Shown here: positions 48,761-62,370 of the stretch, piece after piece
Layout: each line of letters starts with the position of its first letter
Numbering within the stretch: the stretch's first letter is position 1
Source of the DNA: Paracyclopina nana
Lineage: Eukaryota > Arthropoda > Copepoda > Cyclopoida > Cyclopettidae
Direction of reading: 5' to 3'
Assembly: GCA_019096065.1 (NCBI GenBank)
Contig: JAGUCH010000005.1
Location: 2,666,001-2,730,000, forward strand
Length of the DNA stretch: 64,000 nt
The notes under the pieces: model-generated
What the model was told of the DNA's origin: nothing
Databases searched by the model: none
What the model saw: the letters and a program-made list of their open reading frames with translations, nothing else
Position numbers and translations under genes: made by a program

Positions 48761-49953
48761 GGACAAAATCATCACCAAATCAAGATCAGCAGTCGCCCAA
48801 CTGAATATTAAACCTACTACAGTGCAGTGCATTCGAGGAAACCACACTGCAGACGCTTGCTTTCTAATTAGACTTATCTAATTATCTATGGTAGCCGCAA
48901 ATTGCAAACACGGTAAGACTCTCTCTCTCGACCCCTAAATTGCAAATTCTTCAATTTTCTCGGCTCACACTATGGGAGGAAATTAGCCATACAAAATTCA
49001 CTTGAAATGAATGTTAGGTGTTTTAGCTGTATAATTTGCCATTGGGGCTTTCTTTTCAAAAGAAACCTAGGATGAAGAAGGAATTTGAATGTAAGAAGAA
49101 AAATTGTTCATATTAGAGGCGACACCCTTGAAAACATCTAGCTTTCAGCCTGTGAATTGGTCTTGTTCGAGAAAGTTAAGATTGAAAGAGGGGGAGCTTT
49201 GGGCACAGTGGGTACATTTTAAAATCTACATAATCCAGGCCAACACACATACTACCAAAAAGCCAAAAGTTTAAAATGTGATTTGGCTAAAAGTGGACAA
49301 AGCTTGTTTCTCTTTTGAGGCAGAATGGCACTCTGTGCCAGACAGTGTGCAACCAAGAGTCATTATCATGAACTGTCTTGTGGCATAGTGTAACAAGAAT
49401 GCTAATGCTGAAAGGGGAACCAGAAGAGACTTGAATAAGAAGTGGAGAGACATGAATAATAATCATTGAATAATAATCACTGCACACTTTCTTGGCAATT
49501 ATTTTCCCAAGAATCAACCAAGGTAGGATGTGGTTGCATTAAAAAAGCAGCAATATTTGTATGAAGGCTCAATTTTTTTGGCTGGTTATTTTTAAAAGGC
49601 TCTTTAGTGAATGAAGAAGTGGACAATAATTTGAATCATGCCTTTGTAGCATATTCCCCTACTCCCACATACATACCCAAGTCTCATACAAAGTATACTT
49701 GAGTTGAACATGCTGCAAGTGTCAGATATCCTATTTAATGCTACTTATAATGCTTGAGACGCGTTCGTGACTTGTTAACCATCTGTTACATTTTCCTACT
49801 GCATCCGGAATTAAAGACAAAAGACTTTTGTGCTTATAAAAGAGCTGTTTGGCAGCTCCCCTTTCTTTAAAACGAGCAGACAAAGTGAAGAGGATGGAAA
49901 ATTGAATTTGCTGTGAACTATGCACAGCCTTTTTGCCTTGTAGATTTAACCCA

Positions 49954-50487
49954 TCAACACCACGTATTGCATAGGATGTGACAACTGGGACTGAGGATAA
50001 AAATTTTGCCACTCACTCCACCTTTAAGGTTCCAAACAGATTCCAAGATCAGTATTTGTTTTTGTGGAACTCCCCCTTGCAGATTGAGCCCAAATCTATG
50101 CTGGGACTGAAAAAGTGCTGAATCAGTATCCCTTACAGCAAATGTCTGCTTTGTAACCTGCACAATGGACAAATTCTGATCGACTTCAAAAGGCATACAA
50201 ATAGGAGGAAAACTCCCTGTTAACAGATTCTCCGATTTTCCTCCAGATTTTTGATTGCTCAGCCCAATGTGAATACAGTCTGTTTGCTGTATTTTGCACT
50301 TGCCAATACAATGGATGGGCTGAATCTGATCAGCAATTCTAATATGAAAGGATTCCTTCTCTCCTTTTTTGGTGGGGGCCAGATTATTGCACTGTGATAC
50401 ATATGGAAGTAAATGATGTTTTTGCGAAGAATGCATCCGCCGCTGACATATGGGTGCGCTTACCGCAAAAGATACTATCATCATCAT
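49954..50487 (-). CDS. Possible 177-aa ORF, unrecognised
   Basis: The longest intact frame in the gbb-chaoptin gap, starting at an ATG triplet run (MMMIVSF...). It contains loosely similar short blocks (GLNLQGGVPQK, VWNLKGGVSGK). A third block of the kind (GVDGLNLQGKK) lies in the neighbouring minus frame at about 49.95 kb, hinting at an internal repeat or decayed element. A GTAAGC donor-like site follows codon 8. No domain recognised; random AT-rich DNA can produce such a frame. Confidence 0.2.
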   Translation of the reverse strand: MMMIVSFAVSAPICQRRMHSSQKHHLLPYVSQCNNLAPTKKGEKESFHIRIADQIQPIHCIGKCKIQQTDCIHIGLSNQKSGGKSENLLTGSFPPICMPFEVDQNLSIVQVTKQTFAVRDTDSALFQSQHRFGLNLQGGVPQKQILILESVWNLKGGVSGKIFILSPSCHILCNTWC

Positions 50488-51657
50488 TAGTTACTTGTCT
50501 CTATACATAACCCGATCAATTACGCAGATATATGGAAAGACACTTTAGGTATTTCTCGATATGTCATTACTACTGCAGCCAGCATCATATCCCCTCGAGC
50601 TGAGTACGACCAAATAGAAAACTTTCTTCATGATCTGACTTGAAAGGCTCTCAGTGCTACGAGATGTATGGGGAGGAAGTGACTTTCCTTGTCACCCAAC
50701 ACATAATCCCTTCTGGTCAAACAGCAAGCGGAATTCCTTCTCAGTATTATTGACACGCGACGACGAGTTTCAGAGCTGAAAAATAATAACGAGTTCAACT
50801 TGTCCCCCTTCTGACACACATAGACTGTAGCCCGAGGGCCCACCAAGGACCCTGCTTGCGCTAAAAGAGGGCAATCCGTCAAGAACAAAAGAGATAGAAA
50901 TCGGAACAGACAAAACGTAGCATGCTCCATATATCTGCAACAAGCTTCAACAAAACAGCTTTCTCTTTTCATCTCAGCTCACCAATTTAGCCAGCGTAGT
51001 AGCAGTATATTCTAGAGGCTTGAGTGCTAATTCAAATGTTTTGTGTACATATTCGGAAGCACCGGGTTTGTTTCACACATGCTTTCATGAGCAAGCTCAG
51101 CATAACACGAGATGATCAGCCATATGGAGTTCTTGCACAGTGGGGAGCCCTCAGGTCCGAAAGCAGCTTTCACTTTTGAGCTGAGTCACCTGTGTGACTG
51201 AATTTCAGGCCAGAAATGGATGCAGTCGTTTTTGTGAGCCATCATTGCCCACTGTGGGAGATGGAAGAGATTGGAGTAGGTAAACAGTGCAAGCTTTCCA
51301 ATTATGTAGCCATGCTAGCCATGGGAAAACTATTGACTAGCTAGCTAGCAAATAAGGAGTGAGAACAAGCTCCAATCAATCATTTCAGTGCAGTTTTCTG
51401 CTTCAAATACACGTCTGACCATTAAATTGGCATGCAATCAGCTAGTAGGGGAGCATGTAGTGAAAAAGCATGAAAAGCAGGAGGGAATATTCTGAGCCAT
51501 TCTGCTATTAAGATGACACCAAATAGTCGTAAAAAGGATGCTGAAAGATAAGATTGCAGGCCATTATACTGCAGTTTTGTGTGTCTAGAAAGCCACCCAT
51601 AACTCATCAGTATATTTTTTAAATCTGGCTTTTCCGAATCATTGGCATGGCCACTTA

Positions 51658-51879
51658 GGCATGGTTCACCTGCTTATAATATCTGATATTTTGTCAAAAT
51701 ATCAGAGCGAAATACTGAGAAACTGAGATTTTAGATACTGTTGTAGGATGGCTTTTGGTACCAAAAGGCCGATTCCGAAGAAAAAATCGAAAAAATGATT
51801 TTGGAAGTACCTGATATTTTCAAATATCAGCATAATATCGCTCGATATTTTGATCATAATATCGCAGGTGAACCAGGCC
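51658..51879. mobile_element. 222-bp inverted-repeat element (MITE-like), copy 1
   Basis: The ends are GGCATGGTTCACCTGC and its near-perfect reverse complement GCAGGTGAACCAGGCC. The inner 12 bases (TGGTTCACCTGC) match exactly. The same sequence, also 222 bp, recurs at 56240-56461 with scattered substitutions. The interior has several palindromes, such as GATATTTTG.CAAAATATC. It has no coding capacity, so if mobile it depends on another transposase. It sits about 100 bp before the chaoptin start codon, upstream of a likely 5' UTR splice acceptor at about 51925. Confidence 0.8.
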
Positions 51880-51982
51880 ATAAACTGTACACTTTGTAAA
51901 AAACCAATTCTTTGTTCCCTTGTAGATTTGTCAGGAAGAAGGTGCTAAAAAAAGCCCAAGGAGATTGGCAAAGCCAACGAGG

Positions 51983-54900
51983 ATGACTGGCCACAAATCA
52001 ATAGGGGCCAAGACGTTAGCAGCGTCTTGTGCTCTTATCATGATGACTACGATGGCACAGACTGCCATGGGAAGCTCCTCGCAAGTCGTCCCAGCAGATC
52101 ACCTTTATCACTTCAATCCCTGCTCGTTTAACCCCCTCTGCCTTTGTTCCACGGGAGGTAAGTAAAATCGCCAGTTCTAAGCAATAGTTTACTGTATTTA
52201 GGGGACAATAGGAGTCAGTGAAAAAAAAGTGAAAGCAATGGCACGCACAAATCATGTCGCGCGCAACGCTTATGCAATGAAGATAAAGCGACGCGATTTG
52301 ATGCTTTTTTCCGTCTCGCGTATCTACGTTTGAGAGGATCGTTTTTCAATACTGTTTTTTGCATCCCTACATAACGCGCGTCTTCTATTACAGCTGCGGA
52401 ATATGGGTCGGTGATTTGTGACGGAGTTGAAATGGCCGACATCCCCTTCGAACTGCAGGAGGCGCGTGTATTTAAGCTACACTTACGCGGCAATGGGCTG
52501 CACCGTTTTCCTGATGCAAAACTTCAAGGCACTGGTAAGTGAGCAGTGTACGTTGTATTTTCTGGATTGACAATTAGACGACAATTTCGTGGGCTCCATT
52601 ATGGCCAAACCGCTGAGCTGCTTTCTAAATGGGCGACATTATTATTCGGCAAAAGAGCACACTAGAATTTGCATAGAACTACTACGTCCCCGCACTACAT
52701 ATGTTCACAATATATGGCTTGCGTGGATGCGAAATGAGAAGAAAGCTTCTGAAAGAAGCGTAAAAACGGCCGTCGCGCGGTTAGATTGGTCATAGATCAC
52801 GACGGACTTGGCTTTGGCCTTCGATCGACAACATGGTCTTGGCGTGGCCAGCCACAAAATAAATTGGTCAAAAGAATTCATGAAGGTCTGAGGAGGGGGA
52901 TTATTTTCACCAGTCCCAGGGGAGAGCCAGGAAGTGATTAGGCAGTCAATGCTGCGTATCGAGATATTGGAAAGTCTTGCGAGGCATCATCATTATTATT
53001 TTTTCATCTTGCAACAGGGGCGGGAAACCAATTCAGTGGTTTTTGGCTGTGCCGGATTTTCAGTGAGCCATTTGGCTCAAGAGTCACTGACTCATCTGCA
53101 TGATGAAGTAGGAGAAGAACATCATTGTTGGCTGCTTAACTAACAACTTTTCCCTGGGAACTTTTGCTATTATGATTCTTTCCGCTTGAAGAGATGCTCA
53201 ACAAGCCAGTTTCCGAAGCATATTTGCTATAATTTACTGCAGAGCAGCAGTAATGGCAATGGGGGGAAAGTGAAACATTAGCACCTTCTCTGATGACTTT
53301 TCAAGATCTGTAGTGGATGGTTATTTGACAGGCAAACCTTCAGTACAATAGTATCAAGAAAAGGTTTAGCAAAGCCTATTTACTTAGAGCATAAAGTGAG
53401 TGGCTGGGCTAAAAGGGTCTCCCGTTTTATAGATACTTTTATTATTTAAGTGTACCTGGCTGTAAAACTGAAAAAGCAACTATCTGTGTCTTCACTAGGA
53501 ATGTGGAAATTGGAAGTGAGTCACAACGAAGTGAGCACGATTCCGGCCATGGCCTTCTATGGACTTGAGAGGGCTCTTTGGGAACTCCATTTACCCCACA
53601 ACAAACTGACACGGATCCCATCGGACAGTCTTACTTTGCTCAAGAAACTTTCGGTTCTGAATTTGGCGGGTAAGTCCTACTTCTTCAAACCTTTTTTTGA
53701 GCTGTTGGTGAAAAAGCTGAAAGTTTGCCTCGACGAAAAAGTTGGGTGCGTACAGCCAACTCCTGCTGTACCTTGACCCATAGGAAGTGAAGGCACTCGG
53801 TCTTCTTCTAGTCAAGAAGAAACAGGAAAATATGAAGTTTCGTCTACTTTGGGATGGAAGAGCTGCTGCTGCTGCTGAGAAGGCTGGGTGCTTTTGAAAT
53901 TAGGCAATTTAGCTTTCCCTATGCGGAGGCTTGAAAAAGTCGTCGTTTTTCAGTTGAATTTGAGGAAAAACACGCGTGAACATTAATCTACTTCTTCGGA
54001 CCTAATGCGTGACTTTTAACGAGGGCTCGTAAAAAGATTCAATTTGCAACACAAAAAATGTCTTAGCTGCTTAATACAAAGCTAATAGCAAGGCCGAAAG
54101 GCACTCTGAATATCTCGTGGGAGAGAGAGAGCCAGGCATAGTAGTATATTCCACATATTACTTTATGAAGTGAAGATGTATAGGCGGATCTCAGGGTAAA
54201 AAGGTCTAAGTGCTCGTGTTTTTCTTGTGAGAGCAGGAAGCCTAATTTCGTAAATCCCCGCGGAAATGAGAGGTGAAAGGAGTGCCAATTTTTCTATGCT
54301 TTCTAGCTTTCTGACGTCGACATCGCGTTTTTATCAACGCTCTTTATGATGATGACGATGATATCATATAAGAGTGACTGAGTGCCTCACTGGAGGGAGC
54401 ATTTGTTTGCTAACCTCCACACTAGCCTAAAATGTGCCCATTAACTGGTAGCATAAAAACTTGTCAAAAGTTTTACGCAAGCTACAGTATACATTATCAA
54501 TTTTTTGGCTCGCTAGGATTTGAGAGAACGTCCTTTCACTTTAAAGAAGTTTTTGCCAAAAATTAGGGGGGCTAGAGAACCCTGATCCCCACCGTGCTGG
54601 GCAGAAGGGTGGGCGTAGACAGAGGAAGACAATATTGGCTATCCAATCGGAAAAGTGTTTTTACATTGAAGCCCATTTGGCAAAAGTTGTGTCTAGCTGC
54701 CAAAACCGTAACTTTTACTGCTACTCAACATGGCTACTTATATAGTGAAAAATGTTGCCAAAAAAAGGAGCTGTTAAGAGGAGAGGGAAAAAGTCACAAC
54801 GACCTCCTCCATACGCTCTGATGAGTCTCTATATGCTTGGCCTTCGGATGGATATACGATAATACGAGAATGCAGACAAGCCCTTCGCAGGGAGTCAAGG

Positions 54901-57900
54901 TCCCACTCGATCACAGAAATGTAGTCAGCAGGGCGAGCGCAAAAAGGCCACCGGCAATGCAGATTTTTAATGCAGAACAAATAGTATCAGAAGGAGATAC
55001 ACATCCATGATCAGATGTTATTCTGGCTTAGGAGTGAGCGAGAGCTTGGTAATGATCAAAGTTATGTTGGAACGTGACTTACTCGTCGTGTTGAGCACCA
55101 TCAATCATCTACGCGTGTTCAACCCCATTTTGTAGCTGGAGAAAAGCATACCCAAAAAACGGAGGAAGAGATTCCCTCGTAGGTAATGCACTACTAAATA
55201 AAAACCGGTCAGGGAAATAGTATTTCGACGAGATAAATCGTTCGCAAATACTACAACTACAAAACGGAGCAGCAAAAAATGATAAACAGATTCGAAACCT
55301 GCCATTTCCACAGACAAGATATTTGTCTATAGTCTCCCAATCGGGAGCTTTCCTGAAGGGGGATTGTGCTCTCTTATAAAAAATATAGTAATAAACACCG
55401 CACACGTGCAATACACATTGAATGTATTATGTTAGCAAGAGATGCGCATTTTTCGTAATCTACCCAAATTGCACAGCTATATGGTAAATGCAGCTACCAA
55501 AAATACAGATGTCAAAAGGTTCCAAAGCACGACTTTGGTACGCGCGAAGATATGAGTAGATCTGGTAGTCGCATTACACGAGTGTATCCCTGTATCCGAA
55601 TACAATCACGGCCTTTTTGTGAGTGATGCGCGCGTGACATGAATGCCATTTTTACAGATGGACTCTCGAACAAATTGTGTACTACTACAAATGTAAAAGA
55701 GAAAAGAGGCCAAGAGGGGAGGCTAGCAGCAGAAGAAAGTTACTTTGAGTGTAATATGAATTAGCTTAGCTAGGGGTGCTTGCTTGTCTTCGTTGCTTTG
55801 AGGTTCAGAAAAGCATGACGCCAATTTGTTGTTGGTTTCCCTTACAAAGTTACAGCTAGCTTACATGAAAAAGGCCCGATTTTCCATATGTTGCCAGCAA
55901 CAACGCACAAAGTTCTTGATTTAATTTATGGCCTGGGGGAAAAAAGGAACTCAACATGGCAGCAGTTAAACATCACCAATGAAACGGAACAATATTGCGA
56001 AATGCTCGGCGGTGTATGCATCTCAAGCTGCCAAGATGGCGGCGATTTCTATCTTTTGAGCACATGTTTTCTGCTGACTGTGCCAACTCCCATTTGGCCT
56101 CTCTTAAACATCATCGATGCTTCTCATCCTACCAAAAATGATGCCATAAAAACAACGTGCCACAGTGGTCACTCGCGAGCCAAAAAGCCTCGTATTCCAT
56201 CCCGGCATAAAAAGACGCTAGGTTGCTTTAAACGATTATGGCATGGTTCACCTGCATATTATGGCTGATATTTTGTCAAAATATCGGAGCGAAATGCTGA
56301 GAAACTGAGAAATTAGGTGCTGTTGTAGGATGGATTTTGGTACCAAAAGACCGAATCCGAAGAAAAAATCTAAAAAATGTTTTTGGAAGTACCTGATATT
56401 TGCAAATATCAGCATAATATCGCTCGATATTTTGATCATAATATCGCAGGTGAACCAGGCCTATATACACTATAACCTTCTAAAATAACTTTGCCATAGA
56501 GTGTGACTCCTAAGCCTGGCTTTTATGAGCCCCCATCCTCTTGAATTCAATATCCAGTGTGTGCAAGCCATCCAACTGATTTTGGTCAGGTTATGCTTTC
56601 TCTTTGATTATCTCAAGCTGGTTGACTCGCTATTACCATCGGGTCGAGGTCATAAAAAGGGAAGGATAATAAAGTTTTCCTCTCGTCTATTCGACCCTCC
56701 TTTTCGCTGCTGCCACATGTGTGTTTTTAACTCACATGAATTTTAAGGAGGCCGATCCAGATTTCATAGCTCTCTCATATAGCTTGCTTCATAACCATTA
56801 AGGGAATCTCAATGATGCAGAGCCTTGGCGTATGCAGACTGGATATGAGGGCTGCTAGTTGACTGGCTCAATTTCACTGAGGAGAATTTCTAGCTAAACA
56901 AACAAACGCTAATTTTTTGGCCATTTAAAGGGGAAAAAAAATTAGTTTCTCCTCTCCTCTCAAGTGAGGAGGAAAGAATGTCTTCTTTCATTAGCTGTGT
57001 CCTTGTGACACTCCTACTCAAATTTTCCCCCTTGGTGGAAATACATTTTTGTCGTTTTCAAGTCTGTAAACTTTTGTCCTTGCGACCCCCATTTTAATTC
57101 CCATTCTACATATGCTCCGTGCATAGTTTGCTGGTTTCGCAATTAGACATCTCGAAACGACCCCGCGACAGCGCCCATATAATAACAGTAAATCATTTTT
57201 TTTTTCAGATAACCGCATCTCCGACCTCAACCGTGATGAGCTACAAAGTCTGAGCGGGTCACTGAAGAGCCTCGACCTTTCGGGCAACTCGTTAACCTCA
57301 GTGCCCGAGGGCATTTTTTGGAATTTGCAACGGCTCGAGACACTCAAGCTGGCGAGGAACAACATCATTCAAATTCACTCGATGGCCTTCCAAAACGGGG
57401 TATGTTCTCTGTGCATTGCTGAGCCGATCAAAACGAGGCTTTACAACTTCTCTTTATGTGCGCAAACTAAGAAAAGCCAACTGAACAAATCAAATGTCAA
57501 ATTCAGCGCACTGCTTTCTAAAATCATTTACATGCTGACAATTGCCTCAATTTGAACCATATAGCTTTATTTCCAGGTCAACGCACTGGCGGACCTCGAT
57601 TTGTCGGACAATTTGATGGGCAAGATTCCCTTTGTGCCCATTTCCCACGTGAAGACGCTGAAGGTGCTCGATTTGTCCAACAACCGTATCGAAAAGGTTG
57701 AGGATCCCTTCTTCACCTCGGAGAGCCTCAAACTGGACCAGTTGTACCTTCGCGAAAACCACGTGGAAAAGCTGACCTCCAAGGCATTTGGCAACTTCGA
57801 GTTTATCAACTTCACCAGCCTCTCGGGCAACCCGCTGAGGGTCATCGAGGACGACGCGTTCGGAAATGCTCAAATTAGAAAGCTGGACATCTCCAACTGC

Positions 57901-60900
57901 CTATTACACGAGATTTCCCCGAGAGCGTTCAAGGGCCTCGAGCGTAACCTCGAGCTGCTCGACCTCAGCGCTAATCGGCTTAAAGACTTGCCAGAAACCA
58001 TTTTTGATGATTTCGATCTGATCAAGGATCTGAGGCTGAACGACAACATGCTGGCCGTCTCTCCGAACGTCTCGTTTTCGGCCTTCAGGTTCAGCCTCAA
58101 AGACCTCAACCTCCTCGGCGAGGACATGAACTACGTGCCCTTGAAGGAGATTGGAGTCATGAGAAATCTACGCACTGTGGGCCTCGCAGCGATGGCCGAT
58201 AAAGGCCGCGTGACCGAGGACCAATTCCTGGACTTTGCTCCCGGCCTCGAAGAGCTGAGGCTGGTGAGTGCCAATATTGCCAAGATCGACAAAAACGCGT
58301 TTGCTCATGTGCCCAGTGTATCGTACATGGACTTGAGCAACAACAAGATTAACCAGATTGCTGACGATGCGTTCAAGGAAGTGGGCAACGCGCTCAGGCA
58401 TCTCAAGATGTCCAACGCGCTCTTCTTCACGAAGCTGCCCAACATGGCCTTCCACAGCCTCTCCGCCATGATCACATTGGACTTGAGCGACAACCACATC
58501 CGCGACATCCCACTGGACACCTTCCACAAAATGTCCAAGTTGAAATTCCTCTATTTGCAGGTAAATATGCAGCGTGCTTTTATAGAGCTAAATTAATATT
58601 GGGCCTAGAGAAAGCTAGTATGGTTAGGGCTAGGCCCATAGTTGTAGTAAAAGAAAGTTCATTTCCATCGGGTTTTATGAGGGACATCAAAGGAAATGTG
58701 TCTTTGACCTCTGCTAGAACTTTTTCTCCTGTCCTTGCAGAACAATGAGATCTCCGAGTTCAAGAGGGGCACCTTCCACAGCCAGGCTAATCCCGAGCTC
58801 AGCGTTTTGGACCTCAGCTTCAACCGCATCAAGAGCATCCCCTATGACACTTTTCGATTCGCAAAGCTCGAAAGGCTGCTGCTGGACGACAACCGTATCG
58901 AGCAAATCGACTCCAAGGCCTTCGTGGAAATGGTTGGCCTTAGATACCTCACCCTCGAAGGCAACCGCATTCGGAGGCTGCCGGATGAGGCCTTCCAAAA
59001 CCTGCACTACCTTTCCCGACTGAATTTGGCCTACAACGAGCTGGAGGTCCTGGATTTCACCGCCTTCGACTCAGTGGGCACATTGTCCCACCTGGCCATC
59101 GACCTCAGCCACAACAACCTCCAAAGCCTCAGGGTGAACAAGACCACGAGTTATCCAACGTCCTCGAATATCATGAGCCTCGACCTCTCCGCCAACAACA
59201 TTTCATTCGTGGAAGTGGCTTTCTTCCATCCGGTGCAGAACGTGCTCAAGATCCTCAACTTGTCGAGGAATGCGCTCACTGAAATCAATCCCGAGTCCCT
59301 TGGGCACATCCGGAAGCTCCATTCGATCGACCTCAGCCACAACCTGCTCATCAATATTGAGCAGGGCACGTTTTTCGCCTCGAAAAAGCTGCAGGCCGTC
59401 TACCTTAACAACAATGCCCTGTCCGACCTGAATCCTGGCCTTTTTGGCAACCATCGCACCCTCAAAATTGTCGACCTTTCGCATAACCGTTTGGTCACGC
59501 TGCCAGAGCAACTGTTCCAAAGGACCTCGCTGGAAATCTTCAGGGCCAGCCACAATCAGCTCCACGAGATCCCAGTGAAGACCCTGAATCCTGTCCAGTC
59601 CACGCTGAAGCACCTGGACTTGACTGGCAACAAGATCACCACCATTTCAGACTCGCAGCTCAACCAGATCCAGTCCCTGGTGGTGCTGAACCTGGCACAC
59701 AACATGATCACCACAATTGACCACCAGGCCTTTTGCTGCCTGCCAAACCTGTCCTCCCTGGACCTGTCCTTCAACCCTCTGAAGAGGGTGGACGCAGATA
59801 CGTTTGCAGGTGTTCGCAGCCACCTCCAAAGTTTGGCAGTGGCCAACACTTCACTGACCTTGCTACCCAGCTTCCAGTTGCCTCAGCTCAAGATGTTGAA
59901 CGTGTCGTCCAACCACTTGACATTCGTGCCCCCCAACACGCTGGCCAACTTGTCCGACGTGCGTGAGCTGGACTTGAGCCACAACGAGTTGCCAGCTCCG
60001 CCAAGCTCTGCGTGGCACTCAATGCATCATTTGAGGTCGCTCAGCTTGGCAGGGAACCCCATCACCCAGGTGATGAATGACAGCTTCTTGGGCCTGGACA
60101 GGCTCGAGAGCCTCGATATCTCGGACATCAAGGCCACCATGTATCAAGTAGGTGCATTGCATGCATAATCATTTCAATATCATTAGAAATCCCGAAAACT
60201 AGCCCTTTTGAACAGCTTTCTTTTTCCACTATTGCTATCCACTTTGCAGCAAGAAAGCAGATGAAAAAGTACGGAGGAAATCATGAAAATCTGCCTTTGG
60301 TGCAAGCTAAGAGAACAAAGTATGATGAGACGAGCAATTAGAAAGCACTGAAGCGCAACAAATAGGCAAAGAGTCCCAAGGGACTTGCAAAATACATTAA
60401 GAAAGCCACATAACGTGGGAAGCAATTGTGCAGCAGAATTTTATGGAGTTATCTTGCTCCACATTCAGAATTGGCATCTAGGCAAAGCGATAAAGTTTAT
60501 CCGAGTAAAATCCGCAATTGCAACATCATCATCATCATGGATATAGAAGTCTCTACATCCCGCGAGGTACCACTGTAATTCAAAAGTCTGCATCCAATGG
60601 CCGCCTTTAAGGCTCCTTCGGAGGCTTGGCCACGCCAAGTTTGGCCTCTCAATAGAATAGGCTCCTCTTATGGATGAGCGAAGATGCCCTCAAGTACTAC
60701 ACTCTACTTTAGCAGTCAAACTAAGGGGGATGAAGTACGTAGGGGGAATTTCTGCAGGAATGGGGTGCGAAAAATGCACTCTCAAGACTTGAATCAATGG
60801 AGATATGCTGCAGACACTTTGCGTCAGGACAAAACTTGTATGTATACTGCATTAAAAAATGCAATATTTTTCCTGTACAATTTCAGACTGGCTCACTTGG

Positions 60901-62009
60901 AACAATGCCTAATTTAAGGAGACTCCGGCTGAATATAGATGGAAAGGTCTCGGATTTCAACTTGGCCTCGCTGCTGGCGGGAAATCCGGCTGTAGAAGAA
61001 CTGCATATTCATCTGATTGGAGAGGCTCTCAAGGGAGCTGGTCACGGAGCTAAAGTTCAAGGATCAGGAACAGCTTTGCGGCATGAGTTGCAAGATACTC
61101 TGCCATCAAGGCTGTCTTCTATTATCATCCAGGGACAGAAAATAGAAAACATTCATCCTGCAGCTTTCAAGGTACTTGTCATTTGATATTCTTTCTCAAA
61201 ATTGAATAGAATTCTAAATTGCTTAATTTCTTGCAGTATTTGAGGTCAAGAAGGTTGCGCCTCAAAATCATGGCGTCGCAAGGCGCCGACTTGGACAGAG
61301 ATCTATTTCTCAACTTGGGCAGAGTGCAAAACCTAAGCTTAGACCTCTCAGAGGGTCTACCAAGATCAAGTCAAATCGTGATCATTGACATTCCTGAAGA
61401 CATTTCCGGAGAGAATGGCGATCCGAGCGTAAAAGTGATGAGGCCTACCTTCAAACATCAAGTCCAAGAAGCGCCGCACGAACTAGGAAATCCGGTCACT
61501 TCCTATGGACCCAACAATCCACGAGCTGTTTTTCTTGAAGATTTGAAGCTGGGAAACGCACTCTGGCGATGCTCTTGTGATGGCGTCGGGTGAGTTAACT
61601 CAGCTTAATTAGGCATCAAACAAGTTATGTAGTCACGGCTCGAGCCGGGTCAACCTAATTTGTTTATTATGAAGCGCCCTCTATAAATTATGATATTTTT
61701 AAAAAAACCATTGTTTCTGCTTTCAGATGGGTCGAAAAGTGGCTTAGACGATGGCGAGGCGTCTATTGTGGCCACGAAGCTCAGACCAATCCTCGAGGCA
61801 TGACGATATTAACCGGTGTGTGCCAATCAACGGTTCGAGATTTGAGGTCGGCCAGATGCTCCGGATTCGCAGACAAATCTGTGCTGACCAGCTTGAACTA
61901 TGACATCGAATGCGATGCTTTCAATGGCTCGGGCCCAAAATGGCCAAGCAGTTGCCTAGTCATGCTATTGCCACTATTGGCTATTTATCATCAATTTTGG
62001 TGCTTCTAA
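51983..62009 (+). CDS. chp: Chaoptin, GPI-anchored leucine-rich-repeat adhesion protein
   Basis: Nine exons, 51983-52157, 52394-52534, 53499-53669, 57209-57399, 57577-58560, 58741-60147, 60887-61171, 61237-61589 and 61727-62009, total 3990 nt and 1329 aa; every phase matches. The length is close to Drosophila chaoptin, the photoreceptor surface protein that binds microvillar membranes together. Seen: a signal peptide, a Cys cluster (CSFNPLCLC), and dozens of 24-residue LRRs of the LxxLDLSxNxL type. A Cys-rich C-terminal cap follows (ALWRCSCDGVGWVEKWL... then four more Cys), and finally a hydrophobic tail (WPSSCLVMLLPLLAIYHQF) suited to GPI anchoring. The TTG-led extension upstream of the ATG is ignored. 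Intron 3 is 3.5 kb and holds an inverted-repeat element. Chaoptin-like paralogues exist, so photoreceptor expression is inferred. Confidence 0.94.
56240..56461. mobile_element. 222-bp inverted-repeat element (MITE-like), copy 2
   Basis: Same length, ends and internal layout as the copy at 51658-51879, with substitutions throughout, inside chaoptin intron 3. It contains the perfect palindrome CTGATATTTGCAAATATCAG. The flanks read TAT on both sides, which may be a target-site duplication; copy 1 has TTA and ATA, so the target site is unsettled. Confidence 0.8.
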
Positions 62010-62335
62010 CTCCAAAATTTGCTGGCTGAAAAAGCAGTGCCATTGAGATGATGGCTCATGTGTTCATTTGTGATAAATGATATATATGCTACTACTATAT
62101 ATGATTTTTGCCATGATACACTTGTGATACCCAGTTGTAAATGGTATTTAGATGTAGAACCGTAGATTTTTAGCAATAATTGGAACAATCTATGCCCCCT
62201 CATTACAAAAGTACTGCTGTTCATGAATGAAGACAAGAAATTGCACCTCCTCCACGATCACGAATGAAAAAATGACTGAACGTCAAAAGTTGCCTTTATC
62301 TTTGTCTAAAATGGCTGTGAATCACATTTGCTCGG

Positions 62336-62341
62336 AATAAA
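62336..62341 (+). terminator. AATAAA of chaoptin
   Basis: Canonical signal about 330 nt after the chaoptin stop. It lies 30 nt before the stop codon of the convergent Ly6-like gene, so cleavage would fall near or inside that gene's 3' end. Confidence 0.6.
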
Positions 62342-62370
62342 GATGAAGGGTATGAAATGACTACTACTCT

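Larger units (their letters stand above)
41911..51657. other. 9.7-kb gene-poor region between gbb and chaoptin
   Basis: AT-rich, with no ORF I can support. Two spots are listed apart: a CpG-richer patch at about 48590-48760 and a 177-codon minus-strand frame at 49954-50487. Distal control elements or untranslated first exons of gbb or chaoptin could be here. A perfect small palindrome CCCCAATTATGGGG lies near 44690. Confidence 0.5.

Noticed and set aside
55888-56268. 126-codon plus-strand frame in chaoptin intron 3
   Set aside because: Its end lies inside the inverted-repeat element and no motif or splice partner is seen.
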